Assembly (NCBI RefSeq): GCF_019393635.1
Contig: NC_057861.1
Location: 171,828,577 to 171,892,576 of the forward strand
Origin: Dromiciops gliroides
Taxonomy: Eukaryota > Chordata > Mammalia > Microbiotheria > Microbiotheriidae
Direction of reading: 5' to 3'
DNA: 64,000 bases
Part shown: positions 23,015 through 34,837 of the stretch, in pieces
Layout of the letters: each line of letters opens with the position of its first letter
How positions within the stretch are numbered: position 1 is the stretch's first letter
The notes under the pieces: generated by a model
Databases searched by the model: none
Told to the model about the DNA's origin: nothing
What the model saw: only the letters and a program-made list of their open reading frames with translations
Program-made: the position numbers and the translations under genes

Positions 23015-23220
23015 GTGCATAGAAAATTGGCCTCAAAGTCAGGATGACCTGGGGTTGTGTCCTCTTTCCGACACACACTGACTGTGTGACCCTAGTCAAG
23101 TCTCAGTGAGTGCCTCAGCAGCTCTCTAAGATTGTAAATTGCAGAATGGTTCCTAAACTGGATTGGTAGAAGTTCCCTCAGTGGGAGTCCCCCATAACCA
23201 CAAAAGCACAGGTCTTGACC
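23015..23220 (+). mobile_element. CORE-SINE with marsupial 3' extension
   Basis: GTCAGGATGACCTGGGGTTG core, CTCTCTAAGATTGTAAATTG, GGTAGAAGTTCCCTCA and CCACAAAAGCACAGGTC. A fourth copy of the type seen at 17146. Confidence 0.6.
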
Positions 23221-23790
23221 CCCCCAAAGTAAAAGATGTTATATAGCAGGTATTAAAAGAAAGGCAAAAATAAATAAGATAGGATTTCCATTTGGAGAGA
23301 GGGAGTTTTTAATATAACATAATAGAAGAGACAAGTCATGTTTTAAAAAAATACAAACTACAATAGATATAAAACAAACATCAGATTATCGCATAAGAGA
23401 GATACAAATAAGATATTTGAAAAAAATCTAAGGCGAATGGGATCACTTCCTGCTGTGGGTAGGGCATGAAAGGGAATCAGCAAGCCATGTGCCGATGTAT
23501 GAATCATACAAGGACAAAACAGACACAAACTCATTTATTTGTGGCCTATGAATTCAGCCAGACACACACTAACCCCATTCTAGTCTCACTCCTATACTTA
23601 GTGGTCTTGACCTTCCTGTGCCATAGACACCCCACTGACTCAATTGTTAGCAGTTCAAGATTCAGCCCTGAAATGGTAGAAGAGATCCCAAATCACCAGG
23701 AGCATCTCACTCACAGAAAATTGAGAGCTACCTTGTCTTAAATATAGACTCCTTAATCCACAAAACTTTGGGACTTATTTCTCCCCCTTT

Positions 23791-23936
23791 TTTTTTTTTG
23801 GTGGGGCAATGAGGGTTAAGTAACTTGCCCAAGGTCACACAGCTAGTTAAGTGTCAAGTGTCTGAGGTTGGATTTGAACTCAGGTCCTCCTGAATCCAGG
23901 GCCAGTGCTTTATCCACTGTGTCACCTAGCTGTCCC
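23791..23936 (-). mobile_element. Short marsupial SINE, antisense
   Basis: Poly-T, GGTGGGGCAATGAGGGTTAA to CACCTAGCTGTCCC. CTCCCCCTT on both sides is the duplication. Confidence 0.9.
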
Positions 23937-24830
23937 CTCCCCCTTCTTTTTTAAGATGAATGAGCATTTTTAAATCTTTTTAGGTGTGCCAAACTCTTTA
24001 CTCATATTACTTCATTTGATAATAATTTGATTGATTAATTCAACAATTACTGGTGGTCTAGTAAGCACAAGAGCTGCCATTTACTTACCAAATGAAACGT
24101 ACTCATCAGTATGAGATTGCTATAGGTTTTAAAACATTTTGTATTTACAATGGAGTGTCATGACGTTTTCTCAAAACTCCTCGTTCTTCAAATTTGATGC
24201 AATGGCATTACCTTGTTAAGGGTTTTATTGTTGCCTTTTTGTAGTAGTTCCCTTTCCCCATCAAGTAAAAAAGGACTAGTGCCAAAATTGTTCTGAGTGG
24301 AGAGGATGCGACTCGAATTCAGTTTAGCTTTAATGTGAATTGTGCTACACAAACCGTAGGAAATACATTGGGAGTCTAAGGGGATATGTGAATTCTGCAA
24401 CTACCCAGACATTTTGAAGATCTGACATTTTAAAGGCATGGTTTGATTAATTTATCATATATATTTAAGCATCCACAATGAGATGAAGTGAGCTTTTGTA
24501 AAATGTAGACAATCATCCTGCTGGTAGCTGGTGGGTTTAAGAAAAATGCATTAATGATGCAAGTACAAGGAGCATGAAGGACCAAGTGACCCAGTGTAAT
24601 GTCGACATTCACTTGCAAGGACTGCACAAGCTACTGACAGAAAATAGCAAGGTGCTGATTTGTATATTATTTCCTATATGTTTTCATGTTAATTAAGGGC
24701 AAAATGCACTGAAATTCCTCCAGTCTTTGCTCTTTAACCCTCCCCAACCCCAATTCCTTCCAGCCCTCTGTGTATGAGGTGAAGATAAACCATTCCAGAA
24801 AATCAGACTGCTTATGCTCTGCTAAGATTT

Positions 24831-25082
24831 GTTGTTGTTCAGTCATTTCAACGGTATCTGACACTTCATGGCCCCATTTGGGGTTTTCCTGGAAGAGATA
24901 CTGAAGTGGTTTGCCATTTCCTTCTACAGCTCATTTTATAGATGAGGAAACTGAGGCAAATAGCATGAAGTAACTTGCCTAAGGTCACACAGCTAGTAAG
25001 AATCTGAGACCAGATTTGAATTCAGGAAGGTTAGTCTTTCTAACTCCGCACCTGGCACTCTATCCATTGTGCCACCTAGCTG
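24831..25082 (-). mobile_element. MAR1-type SINE, full length, antisense
   Basis: GTTGTTGTTCAGTCATTTCA, CATGGCCCCATTTGGGGTTT, GGTTTGCCATTTCC, GATGAGGAAACTGAGGC, then the head complement. Duplication CTGCTAAGAT on both sides. Confidence 0.92.
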
Positions 25083-25099
25083 CTGCTAAGATGGTCTTT

Positions 25100-25640
25100 G
25101 TCAAACATTTCAATCTTTATTTCTCTTGAGATTTTTCTTAATATCCCAGGTACCCCAACATTCTCTATCTCTCAAGCCATCTCCCATCTCTGTGCTTTCC
25201 TACAAGTCATCCACCATGCCTGGAATGCACTCCCTCCTCACCTCTACCTTGCACAATACTAGGTTTACTTTACAGCTCAGCATGGGTGCTGCCCCCTATA
25301 GAAAGCCCCTACTGATTCCCTATCCCATTTCCAATTATTATCACTGTCTCCATAATAAAACTCCTTGGTCTTACTTTGTGCACATGTAACTTACTTGCTT
25401 GTACAAATATCATATCCCCTAGTAGAATGGAATGGAACGTCCTTGAAGAAAAGGGATTATTTTATTTTAGTTTTTGTCACCCCAATTTCTAGTGTAATGC
25501 CTTTCACAGAGTAGGTCCTTGATAAACATACCCTTGAGGGCAGGGAATGTCCTACCTCTTTTTGTATCTGTAGTACTTAGAGCAGTACCTGCCATGTAGT
25601 GGGCACTTGATATTTATTAACTGACTGACTGAATGTACTG
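25100..25640 (+). mobile_element. L2/L3-type LINE 3' region
   Basis: Pro/Ser/Leu-rich remnant frame and a tail with GAGGGCAGGGAATGTC, GTATCTGTAGTACTTAG, GTGGGCACTTGATATTTATT. Two tail-like segments (25490-25530 and 25550-25620) suggest a partial internal duplication or two overlapping copies. Confidence 0.65.
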
Positions 25641-25680
25641 AATCATTTCAGAAAAAAAATAGAAAGTCTGTAATTCTTTT

Positions 25681-26411
25681 TTAATCATAAAAACATTTTA
25701 TTTTCCAGTTACATGTAAAGATAGTTTTCAACATTTGTTTTCATAAGATTTTTAGTTCCAAATATTTCTCCCTCCCCCTCCCCTCCCTCTTCCCCCCTCC
25801 TTCCCCAAGACAGAGAGCAATCCGATATAGGTTATATATGTACAATCACATTAAACATATTTCTGCATGTCATGTTGTGAAAGAAGAATCAGAACAAAAG
25901 GGGAAAACCTCAATAAAGGGGGAAAAAAGACCAAAAAGTGAAAACAGTATGGTTCAATCTGCATTCAGAATCCACAGTTCTTTTTCCTGGATGTGGAGAA
26001 CATTTTCTATCATGAGTTCTTTGGAAATGTCTTGGATCATTGCACTGCTTCGAAGAGCCAAATCTATCACAGTCAATCCTCACACAATATTGCTGTCATT
26101 CTGTACGATGTTCTCCTGGTTCTGCTCACTTCACTCAGCATCAGTCCACTTAAGTCTTTCCAGGTTTCTCTGAAATCTGCCTGCTAATCATTTCTTGCAG
26201 CACAATTCATATTCTTACAGTACCATTACATTTATATACCACAACTTATTCAGCCATTCCTCAATTGATGGCCATTCCCTCAGTTTCCAATGTTTTGCCA
26301 CCACAAAGAGAGCTGCTATAAATATTTCTGTACTTGTGGGTGCTTTTCCCTTTTCTATGATCTCTTTGAGATACAGACCTAGTAGTGGTATTACTGAGTG
26401 CAAGGGTATGC
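25681..26411 (-). mobile_element. 5'-truncated L1 (end of ORF2 plus 3' UTR), antisense
   Basis: Minus-strand translation of 26411-26215 gives IPLLGLYLKEI, then EIFIAALFVVAKHWKLREWP and EWLNKLWYI, the L1 ORF2 C-terminus. The 3' UTR matches the L1 at 20807-21427, so it is the same family in the opposite direction. Target duplication GTCTGTAATTCTTT is identical at 25667-25680 and 26412-26425. Reading frames are broken only near the end. Confidence 0.93.
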
Positions 26412-27749
26412 GTCTGTAATTCTTTATAAGGGAGGACATAAGAAATACAGGTGATGGCATAGACCTTTTCATTCACACATCCAATAGTACACTGCCACTA
26501 CCATCACCTTGAAACAACTTCTTAGGGCTACTGGGGACCATCCTTGCAGTTTGAAAAACAACAGACTAAATGTGCTCAGGCTAAACTAATAATGCTTAAC
26601 GGTCTAGTGAACAAGGTTAAAAGTGGGGAGACCCAAATTATGCTACCTTTGGTGTACAAACTTAAGCAAATGCCTTAACCTCTCTAGACTTTGATTTCCT
26701 TTTCTTAGGTATGGGACCCACTGTCAGCCATCTATCAAATAGGTAAAGAAATAGACTGAAAAATGTAAATTAACTTCTGAAGTGTTTGTGAGTCCCTCTG
26801 AAGAAAAGTGCTCTTTTTCCCCAAAAAAATGATGTAAAAAAAAGGAGTGGGGTAACTATGAAAGCTTATTTGCCATTCATGGGAGGGAGGGGGGCAGGGA
26901 GGAAGCAAGAGAGAGGACAGCTGGTTCCAATCATATAATTTCTTTCTTTTTCGGGGGTGGGGTGTTTGGCCATATAGCCTATGGCCATGCGGAGGGACAG
27001 GGCTTGACCCAGGTGTTCCTACACTAAGGCCAGCCCTCAGTAGAATGGGACCCTTATCCTTTATTCATATGACATTGTAAAAATTTTATTTAAGTTATAC
27101 CCATACCTGTGTAGAGGCTTGTTTGAGAGATTTTATGACATCACACTAACAGACAAGCCAAAAATATGTGTTAGGGAATATATGAGTATTAACATAAGAC
27201 CTCAGTAGCCCTGTCATTTCATTATCTGGACAAGTAGTCAGAGTGGGACCTCCACAGGCCTGATTACAAGTTTGCTACTTCAGACCCAAAGGATCTTTTC
27301 ATATTTGGTTTACCTTCCCATCCTACAAGAGCAGGTAAATATGCACTGGGGCGATTTTTTTCCCTTAGCACTTATTAATTATCCAATAAACTCTAATGAC
27401 TCCACCATTAATCCAGATGACACCCATTCACCTGGAAAGCCATGAGAATTTTCATTAGGGAAAAGGCCTCCATACAGCACAGAAGCTTATGCTCCAGATT
27501 TGGAATTCTGGAGAGATCAGTTCATCCAAATGAATAAGCAGTTAGCCCATCACTAGGCTGATTGCTTACTGCCTTTCACAGCTATGGAGGGATTAACTAC
27601 AGGTTTCTCTGCTTTATGAAAACCTGGTCATTTATAAAATACAAATTAACAAAATAGTAAATTTAGGAATAACTATTTGCATAAGTCATTTATTTTTTTC
27701 TACAAAAGGATTTCTTCTAAAAAAAACAAATCAAAACCAAACCACCTGA

Positions 27750-28010
27750 GAGTCACTATAGTTTAGTGGATATGGAGCTGCCTAGAAGAAAAGAAGACCT
27801 GAATTCCAAACCTGACTCTGTTACCTACTGTGAGCTTAACTTTTGGTGCCTCAGTCATTGCTCTAATAATACCGAGCATTTATGTAGTTCTTTTAGGTTT
27901 GCAAAGCACCTCACAACCATGATCTCATTTGATCTCTAAGACTATAAATTTCAGAGAAGGAGCTAATCTACATAATAAAAGTTCTTCATAGAAAACTTCC
28001 CACACACATC
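27750..28010 (+). mobile_element. CORE-SINE interrupted by a second old repeat
   Basis: The core (AGAAGACCTGAATTCCAAAC) and the extension (CTCTAAGACTATAAATTTC) are separated at about 27862-27936 by GCATTTATGTAGTTCTTTTA and GCAAAGCACCTCACAACC, a different MIR-like repeat also seen at 55540-55618. Confidence 0.6.
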
Positions 28011-28159
28011 CTACATCCTACACACACACTGCATCTGTGATAAAATCACAGATCTGATCCAAAACCAGAAAAACAAAAACAAACCAAAAAACAAGTACTC
28101 TGGTACATTTAAATATGGTTCAGTTAAAAAAGACACACCAAACAAACATATTGTATGTA

Positions 28160-28430
28160 AAGGTGCACTCATTTGTTCAACACAAATTTATTCTGTCTAC
28201 AATATGCAATGCACTGATCAAGTCCCTGAAGGTATCCCAATGAGCTTAAAGTCTAATAGGAATGTTATGTCAAGTGCACAATTATAATACAAATCAAAAT
28301 ACAATAAGTATATAAGTAAAAATAAAGTGTTAAGAGAAGAGATAAGACAGGAAAGATATCACAAGTGAGGGTTAGCTTTAGGTGGTATTTGAGCTGACCC
28401 TTGAAGGATAGATAGGTGAATACACCTATA
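28160..28430 (+). repeat. Old interspersed repeat, same type as 13425-14010
   Basis: TTTGTTCAACACAAATTTAT, CCTGAAGGTATCCCAATGAG, TAAGAGAAGAGATAAGAC and GACCCTTGAAGGATAGATAG follow the same order as the longer copy. Confidence 0.5.
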
Positions 28431-28439
28431 TCCAAATGT

Positions 28440-30296
28440 CTTGAATCATGGTCTTTCTACTTTGTAAATCTCTAAATGGTAAAGGAAAGTAGACTAATGC
28501 TATTACCATATTATTCTGCTCTTTTCACACCAGGAGCTCTAAGCCCTTAGATACATTATCTGCTTTCAGAAAAGAAAAGGAAAAAAATAGATTATTCCCA
28601 TTTTACTGAGGGAATCACACAAATGCAGAGAGGTTAAGTCATTTGCTCAAAGTAATTTAGTGATTTGTAGGCAAGAAACAGGGGTAGTTAGAATGCCTGA
28701 AAATCCCTTACTGTAGGAAAATGGGGGGGACGGCCTCCTTCTGAGTGTGAGCACACACAAGCACCCAGGCAGGATCCCTTTCAGCTGGAATGGAAAACTG
28801 GGACACAAAGATTTAGAATAAAACAAATGTTTATAGTCAACCTACAAACCCCTTGAAAATGGTGTCGATAAAGGCTCTGCAGCCACAATAACAAGGCTAC
28901 AATAAAACAGTCAATACTAATATGGTGTGAATGAAAAGTCCTGTTCGTTGCCTTAGCCTAGGAATGTGGGTCAAACTTCCCAGGCTTAAACTCAGGGTTT
29001 GTCTGGATCATAAACAAATGGCTTTTTTGTCTGTATGTCGATGGAATACAGAATCAGATGAGTGACTGCTTCAGAAGAACATTTGCTCCAATCTGCTAAG
29101 AGAACTGACTATAGGCACCCTCCCCAGAAGGACTCTCCTGTCCCTAGGGAAGTCTGGCTTTTCCCAGGTGATGTTTGGGGGAATTCAGTGATCCCCAGGG
29201 TTTTTGTTTCATCCTTTGTTGGCCAGGTAGCCTTTGCCAAGTTTTCTGCCAGCACACCCTCATTCACTCAGGTACTCCTTAGGGCTACCTCTAACTCCTC
29301 TGTGGGTGGTAGTTAGGCTTTTTTTCCCCTTCCTTTTGGTGGAAGGAGGGAAGGGAGGAACAGGCAGTTCTATTCTTTTCTTTAAATGAGGCCATTTCAG
29401 GTAAAGCTATTTTTGTCATCATCATCCTCTCCCCCTTTCTCCCCTCCGGCAGCCTTTCTTGCTCCCCTTTCATTCACTTAGCCCAGTAATTATCATCTTT
29501 TCTGTTTTCTTGCTTGTTAGAGTCTAACTATTAGAGCATTTTCCACACTTGCCTTATGTCTTGGTACTTAAATGTCTTTATGCAGTGAAAAATTCCTTCC
29601 CAAGCTGTCTCCAAAAACTTAGATCTCAGTCTCAGCGATTTCTAGGTTAAGCTTAGGGCAGGATATAGAAGTGGTAATTACAGTTAGCCCAAAGGATAAA
29701 GATTGCAAACCAAAAGAATAAATTACTTACAACCTTGTGAGGGGGGTTTATTGCCTTCTATGTGTATTAAACTTTGGCATCTTAACCTAAGCACAAATGA
29801 CAGGAAACAAGTTTGCAAATTTAATAATCATCTCTTTTAATGACAATATTGAACTTTATGCATATTCAGTACCTCTCATCTAGAGATTCCAAGGCTTTTA
29901 AAAAATGCTGTCTTTGTTTTTGCATCAAGGAAGAAAGTGAGATACAAGGCAGATTCTCCAAACTCCTTTTCAGTTAACACTAACAGAGTTAAAGAAAGTG
30001 GTTGGATATACACTTTTAAAAAATCAAACTTCGGTTCTTTCTACATAGATCTGCCAAGTAATACATTTGGTCCTGTCAACTCAGTCCCCAAAATGGACCA
30101 ATTAAGTGGGGGGAAAACCTAGCTTCTGGATTGAATTAACCTGACAATTTAGTTGTTCATAGAATTTATAGCTGGAAGGATCATAGGAGGTGGTGGGCTT
30201 CACCTCACTGGAGGTCTTGGAGCAAAGTCTGGAAGACAAAGGACAAGGTACGTGTAAGGTAATGCCATCTTTTTCAGGTATGGGTTAGACTCCATC
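28440..30296. other. No gene seen
   Basis: A MIR-like scrap lies at 28600-28690 (ATTTTACTGAGGGAATCAC). The rest, including a G/C-mixed stretch at 28720-29330, holds no identified gene or family. Confidence 0.5.
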
Positions 30297-30492
30297 AGGG
30301 AGTCTTAACTTTTTTAATGTCATGGACCCCTTTGGCAGTCTGGTGAAATCTATGGATCCCTTCTCAGATTGTGTTTTTAGGTGTATAGAATACACCTAAA
30401 GAAACCAATTATATTGAAATACAGTTTATTGAAATACAGTTTATCGAAATACATTTTAAAATAAGTTCACAGACCCCAAGGTAAGAACTCCT
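30297..30492 (+). mobile_element. Small nonautonomous DNA transposon with terminal inverted repeats
   Basis: AGGGAGTCTTAAC at the left and GTAAGAACTCCT at the right are imperfect inverted repeats. Between them are ATGTCATGGACCCCTTTGGC and a triplicated GAAATACAGTTTAT-like unit (30416-30455). It resembles a known mammalian hAT-type MITE; the exact family is not certain. Confidence 0.5.
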
Positions 30493-30509
30493 GGAACAGA
30501 TATTTTCTT

Positions 30510-30735
30510 TGATCCCTTCCAATTCTGATATTCTGTGATCATAGATTATAATCTCTGTAAAGCATCTTAAAGATCCTCTAATCCCTATTTTACAGAATAA
30601 GAAATTGAGGCTCAGAGAAGGGTGAAATACCTTATCCAAGATCATACAGGTAGCAAATAGCAGAGCCAAGATTCAAACCTAGGTTTTCTGGACTAAATCC
30701 AGTGTTCTTTCCATTACACCAGCTACCAAACTTGG
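30510..30735 (-). mobile_element. MIR/THER-type SINE fragment, antisense
   Basis: CATCTTAAAGATCCTCTAAT, GAAATTGAGGCTCAGAGAAG, AGCAGAGCCAAGATTC, TTCTTTCCATTACACCAGC. Confidence 0.65.
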
Positions 30736-31448
30736 CTGTCCTTTGCAGATGCAGCCCAATTTATTCAATCACCTCTAACTACTGAACACACACCAAACTA
30801 AGAAAAGATGTTTAAAATTCATCACATTTTCAGCCCATCTGTGAAGGCTCTTCAGTTACATTTGCTCCCCAATACAGTATAAAGAATGCCTGTTAGAGAA
30901 ATCAAAAAGCCAATGTTTCTTTAGTATTACTGCTTCTTTATCCCTTCTACTACCTGAGTCAAGTTTCAAACATCAAAGACCCTAGGGGTGTTGTAAACTT
31001 GTGAGTAGGATGGGCAGGCACTGATGACTTTTGACTATGCACAATATCTTTCCTGTTATTTGAGGGTGACAGGTGCAAGGGGGAGCAGGGGGAAGAAGAA
31101 TCAACACTTGTTTGACGTCTTTGTGACCATTTCTCTACCAGACACAATGTGGTCTGGGAAGCATTAATTATGTTGTCTCAAAACAGCATTGTGAATTTAC
31201 ATGCAATGATGAACACTTAACCTTTCCCACTGTTGTGGCTAGAATATGCTCAGGCTGGTAGGAGTGATGGCTAGCAGCACCAATAATGGCCCAGTTGCTT
31301 CAGATCTGAGCACCCTGCAATTAGGATTGAGACTCTTTTGAGACTTCTATAAAAGCCTCAAGGAATAGCTGTATGTGGGTGGGCAGTGGGCCCTCAGTAA
31401 TATCCTTCCTGCTACACAGTAGGCTTTAGATTTTCCATTTTCATCTGA

Positions 31449-31501
31449 GTTAAAGAGTTGATAGATAGACAGATAAATAGAGATAGAGATAGATAGATAG
31501 G
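31449..31501 (+). repeat. GATA tetranucleotide microsatellite
   Basis: GATAGATAGACAGATAAATA and related units, interrupted by GAGATA. Confidence 0.92.
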
Positions 31502-32257
31502 AATATTAAAGATATAAAGTAAAACCTAAATTGTCTACAAAAAAAGAAAAGGTTATCTTATAACCATTACCAACTCCTCTCTATTTTCCACTAAGATCAT
31601 CTGGGTGGGCTATTTGTTAACCTTCCATTTTTTGTAACATGAAAGCAAGCTCACACTTTGTAGAGCCCTCCTTCCTGCTGCTGCCGATAAAACTGGAAAA
31701 GTTAACTTTTAAGCTTCAAATGATAACCATAGTGTTTCCTAAATATAAGAAACAGCATAGAAATTATGTGAAATACATTTCAAAAGGAAGGGAATACAAA
31801 ATTAAATTATTCAGTAGAAATATGTTTCCTGTGTTTTTACTCTCCAGAAAGAGAACAAAAATTAATTAATGATCCTTGGAAAGAAACACCAGGTATCTCC
31901 CTACCCCCCTACCCCTCACACACATCTTCTAACCCTGAAGAATTAAAATTAGTATAATGTGTGCATCACATAGTGTCCTTTAACTGTAGGTGCTACTTCA
32001 ACCATCACATTTCTTATTGTAGAATCAATGGCAAAGATCCCAATCCCCATATTAGAAAGTGTGGATATGAAAGGTTAAAGGACTTTCCCAAAGACAGAAA
32101 ATCATTTGTCCTTTATGATGGGTTGACGTCATAGTACTTAACAATCTCAGATGACCTTCCTTCTTAGCACTGTCAGTTGGATTTTTTTTAGCCTTATCTT
32201 GTCATTTAGATTCAGTCACAATAAATTTACTAAGGACCTCCCTTTCTAAGGTCATGG

Positions 32258-32425
32258 GGCTTCAAGTCAAAAGGGACCTTACAGGTCATCCATTCTGACT
32301 CCTTCATCTTAGATATCAGAAAACTAAGTCCTAGAAAGTTTGGAACTTACAGAAGGTAAATTCAGGATTCAAATCCGAACTTGTCTTCAACTTCAGCAGA
32401 GTTTCTCATTATGCGAATGTTGCCT
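32258..32425 (-). mobile_element. MIR/THER-type SINE fragment, antisense
   Basis: AAAAGGGACCTTACAGGTCA, CTTCATCTTAGATATCAG, TTCAGGATTCAAATCC. Old and decayed. Confidence 0.5.
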
Positions 32426-32969
32426 TCTCTTTTCACTCTTTTCCATTGTCTCACTCTTCTCCTAGCCTTTTCCTCTTGTTAGTTTGCTCGTGACAGATGC
32501 GTCCTTGTGAGAAAGTCAAAGGAGACACTGATGATGTCATTTTTTTTTTATTGAATGGAATAGAAACTGCGAAGTGACATACCAATGGCCAATCCGTAAT
32601 TGTACATTACGGTAATGTAGCTAGCTTGAACTACAACCATCTTAAACCATACCTTGTTGTTCTTTGCTGGTGTCGTTATTTTAATTATGATTGCATGCTA
32701 AGCACCGCCTTCCTCCCTTTGCTTTCCTTCACCCTACAATGAATGATGTACGGTACTTTTTTGGTAACTGGATTTCATTAACATTTATGAACTCTCATAA
32801 AGTAGTAGAAAAAGCAATTTGTGTGGAAGAATTTTCCACCTCATTAAACAGTGTTCTTTTGGGGGTCAAGCTGATATTTTTTGTTTGATTCTTTTATAGG
32901 TCCTTTGTCCTTCCACAAGCCCGAGGGGAAGGCAGGCGAGAAGTCCTTTCAGAGAGAGATTGGATAATG

Positions 32970-33750
32970 ACCTATAGATGGCGCTAGACCGAAACCGGTC
33001 TCTGTCTAAAAAACAAAAACAAAAACAAAAACAACCAAAAAAAAAAAAACCCACTTCTCCCTGACCCCAGATTCTACAGCCTCCTCTCTCTCTCTCCGAT
33101 CCGGTCCGCTTTCTCCCTCCCCCATACTCAGTCCGGCTATTTCGCACTTTTCTCTCCTTGACCTTTATGCCGTCTCCTGAGCGGGCCGGACGGCGTGCGC
33201 CCCTTGCCTTGCCTGGCAAAGCGTGCAGGATAATCCTAAATGAAAAGGGAGGGATAGCTCGGGGAGGGGGGCGGGGGGTAACGGGCGCTGGGCTGTAGGG
33301 ATCGGGGATGCTCCAGGATGACGCGCACGAAGACGGTGCTTCCCAGGTGCGCGGTCGCTCTCCCTTGCAAAGCTCCATCGGTACATTGCCAGGATTGCGT
33401 TTTGCCCAGGTTTTGAAGCAGTTTCTCTGCCTGCCCCGGGGAAGGGAAGGAATTGGGGGGTTTGGAGAGACTGAGATTCAAAGCTCTCGGCTCTTTCCTT
33501 TTGAAAGGCATTTCCCCGTGGTTAAACCTTAGCTGCATCTTCTAGCTGTGGCTTCTTGACCAAAACAGATTGTGTTTGTTTTCAAAACGGAGAGGGAAGA
33601 GAGGGGATGATCCGTAAGGAGCGGTCCTCTACTGGCATTCGGCTGCCAGGAATCAGAGCAGAACCCGGAATGCTGTCTTTCTAGATAGCTCCCCGGCCTA
33701 ACACCGTTTCCATTTCACTCTATGCACGCGGTAGGGCACGGAAGAAGTGT
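32970..33750. promoter_or_regulatory. Orphan CpG-rich block (possible CpG island or unannotated promoter)
   Basis: CpGs cluster in GAGCGGGCCGGACGGCGTGCGCC near 33180 (20-base core GCGGGCCGGACGGCGTGCGC) and in GATGACGCGCACGAAGACGG near 33317, with more to 33730. No protein family is recognisable on either strand. The block is about 17 kb downstream of the TFAP2A stop. It could be a lncRNA promoter or a distal regulatory island. Confidence 0.55.
32971..32984 (+). promoter_or_regulatory. CTCF-like motif at edge of CpG-rich block
   Basis: CCTATAGATGGCGC fits the CCASYAGRKGGCRS consensus at 12 of 14 positions, with a perfect 10-base core. It sits at the left edge of the CpG-rich block and near the change from SINE-rich to SINE-poor DNA. 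This is a motif match only. Confidence 0.4.
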
Positions 33751-34790
33751 TGAACCTTATTGAATGAGCACTGGCGTGAGAGGTTGGATACTCTGAGGGG
33801 AAAGGTCGGAGTGGATGGTGGAGAACTGAGAACGTCCCCAAGAAAACCCGTATAGGTCTTCCAGGCGGCATGGATGAATGTTTACCCCCACCGCATCCCC
33901 ATAACATTATCTGAATGCGCCTACAAATCATCCACTTACCCCTCCAAGCGGAGAGGTAAAAGTAGAGGTGTGGGGAAAGGAAAAGAAAGGGAGAAAGTGT
34001 GTCAACATTGAGACTTGGAGGAATATTGGGAACCCATGTGAAGGCATAGCCCGAGAGCACTGTAAAGTTACAACTCCCCCAGGTGACAGGTGCTGAAGAA
34101 ATTAACATGCAAGGGAGAGTCTCTTCATTCCAAAGGCATAAATAACAGTTCAACCAAAAGAATCCATGCATTCTCCTTTGTTTTAAAAATTAACCTTTGG
34201 GGTTGGGGGGTATTAACCTTCTATACAAGTAAGAATTGGTGCTTGGAGGTGTTTTCTGGTTTCTATCATCAAATAATTGCGTGCGAATGATCGAGCACGT
34301 TTTAAACATTGATGGGTGTTATTTCAGGTAAAGAAGACAGGGGCAGGAAATGCAACTAACTTACAGTTGGGGGGCGATAATTGGGGGGGGCGGTTCTGAA
34401 TAGCTGAGTCAGCAATTACATGGGTTACCTCTTGGTGGAAGTGCGTTTTGCTGCAGTTATTTCTAAGACGCCTATTTCACTTGGTAGTGTAATTATTGTT
34501 TTGTTTTCTAATATGTAATTATTCTTTTTCGTCGCTACAGGAACCTACTGAGCTTGACTAAAGTAGCAAGAATTATTAAAGTTTAGACTTAGGATGTTTT
34601 GTTTGAGAAACAGTGTGACCCTGTTTGAAGGGTCACTAAATCCACACCTGCCTTACGACCTGGTGAAGCCGGAAAGGTGAAGAAACGTCATTTGTAGCCA
34701 CTGAGATTGAGTTTAGAAATGGCCAACACATATGACAGCCCCTCCCTGCTCCATTCACACCTCCTAAAGAGGTTACAGTCACACTGAGTA

Positions 34791-34837
<47 letters not shown>

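Noticed and set aside
26215..26472. 85-codon minus-strand frame as a possible gene
   Set aside because: It is the C-terminal end of L1 ORF2 in a 5'-truncated copy with target duplications.
32866..33378. 170-codon minus-strand frame in the CpG-rich block
   Set aside because: Composition-driven (Pro/Arg/Ser-rich) with CFCFCF-type low complexity from a CAAAAA repeat. No domain recognised and no splice or family support.
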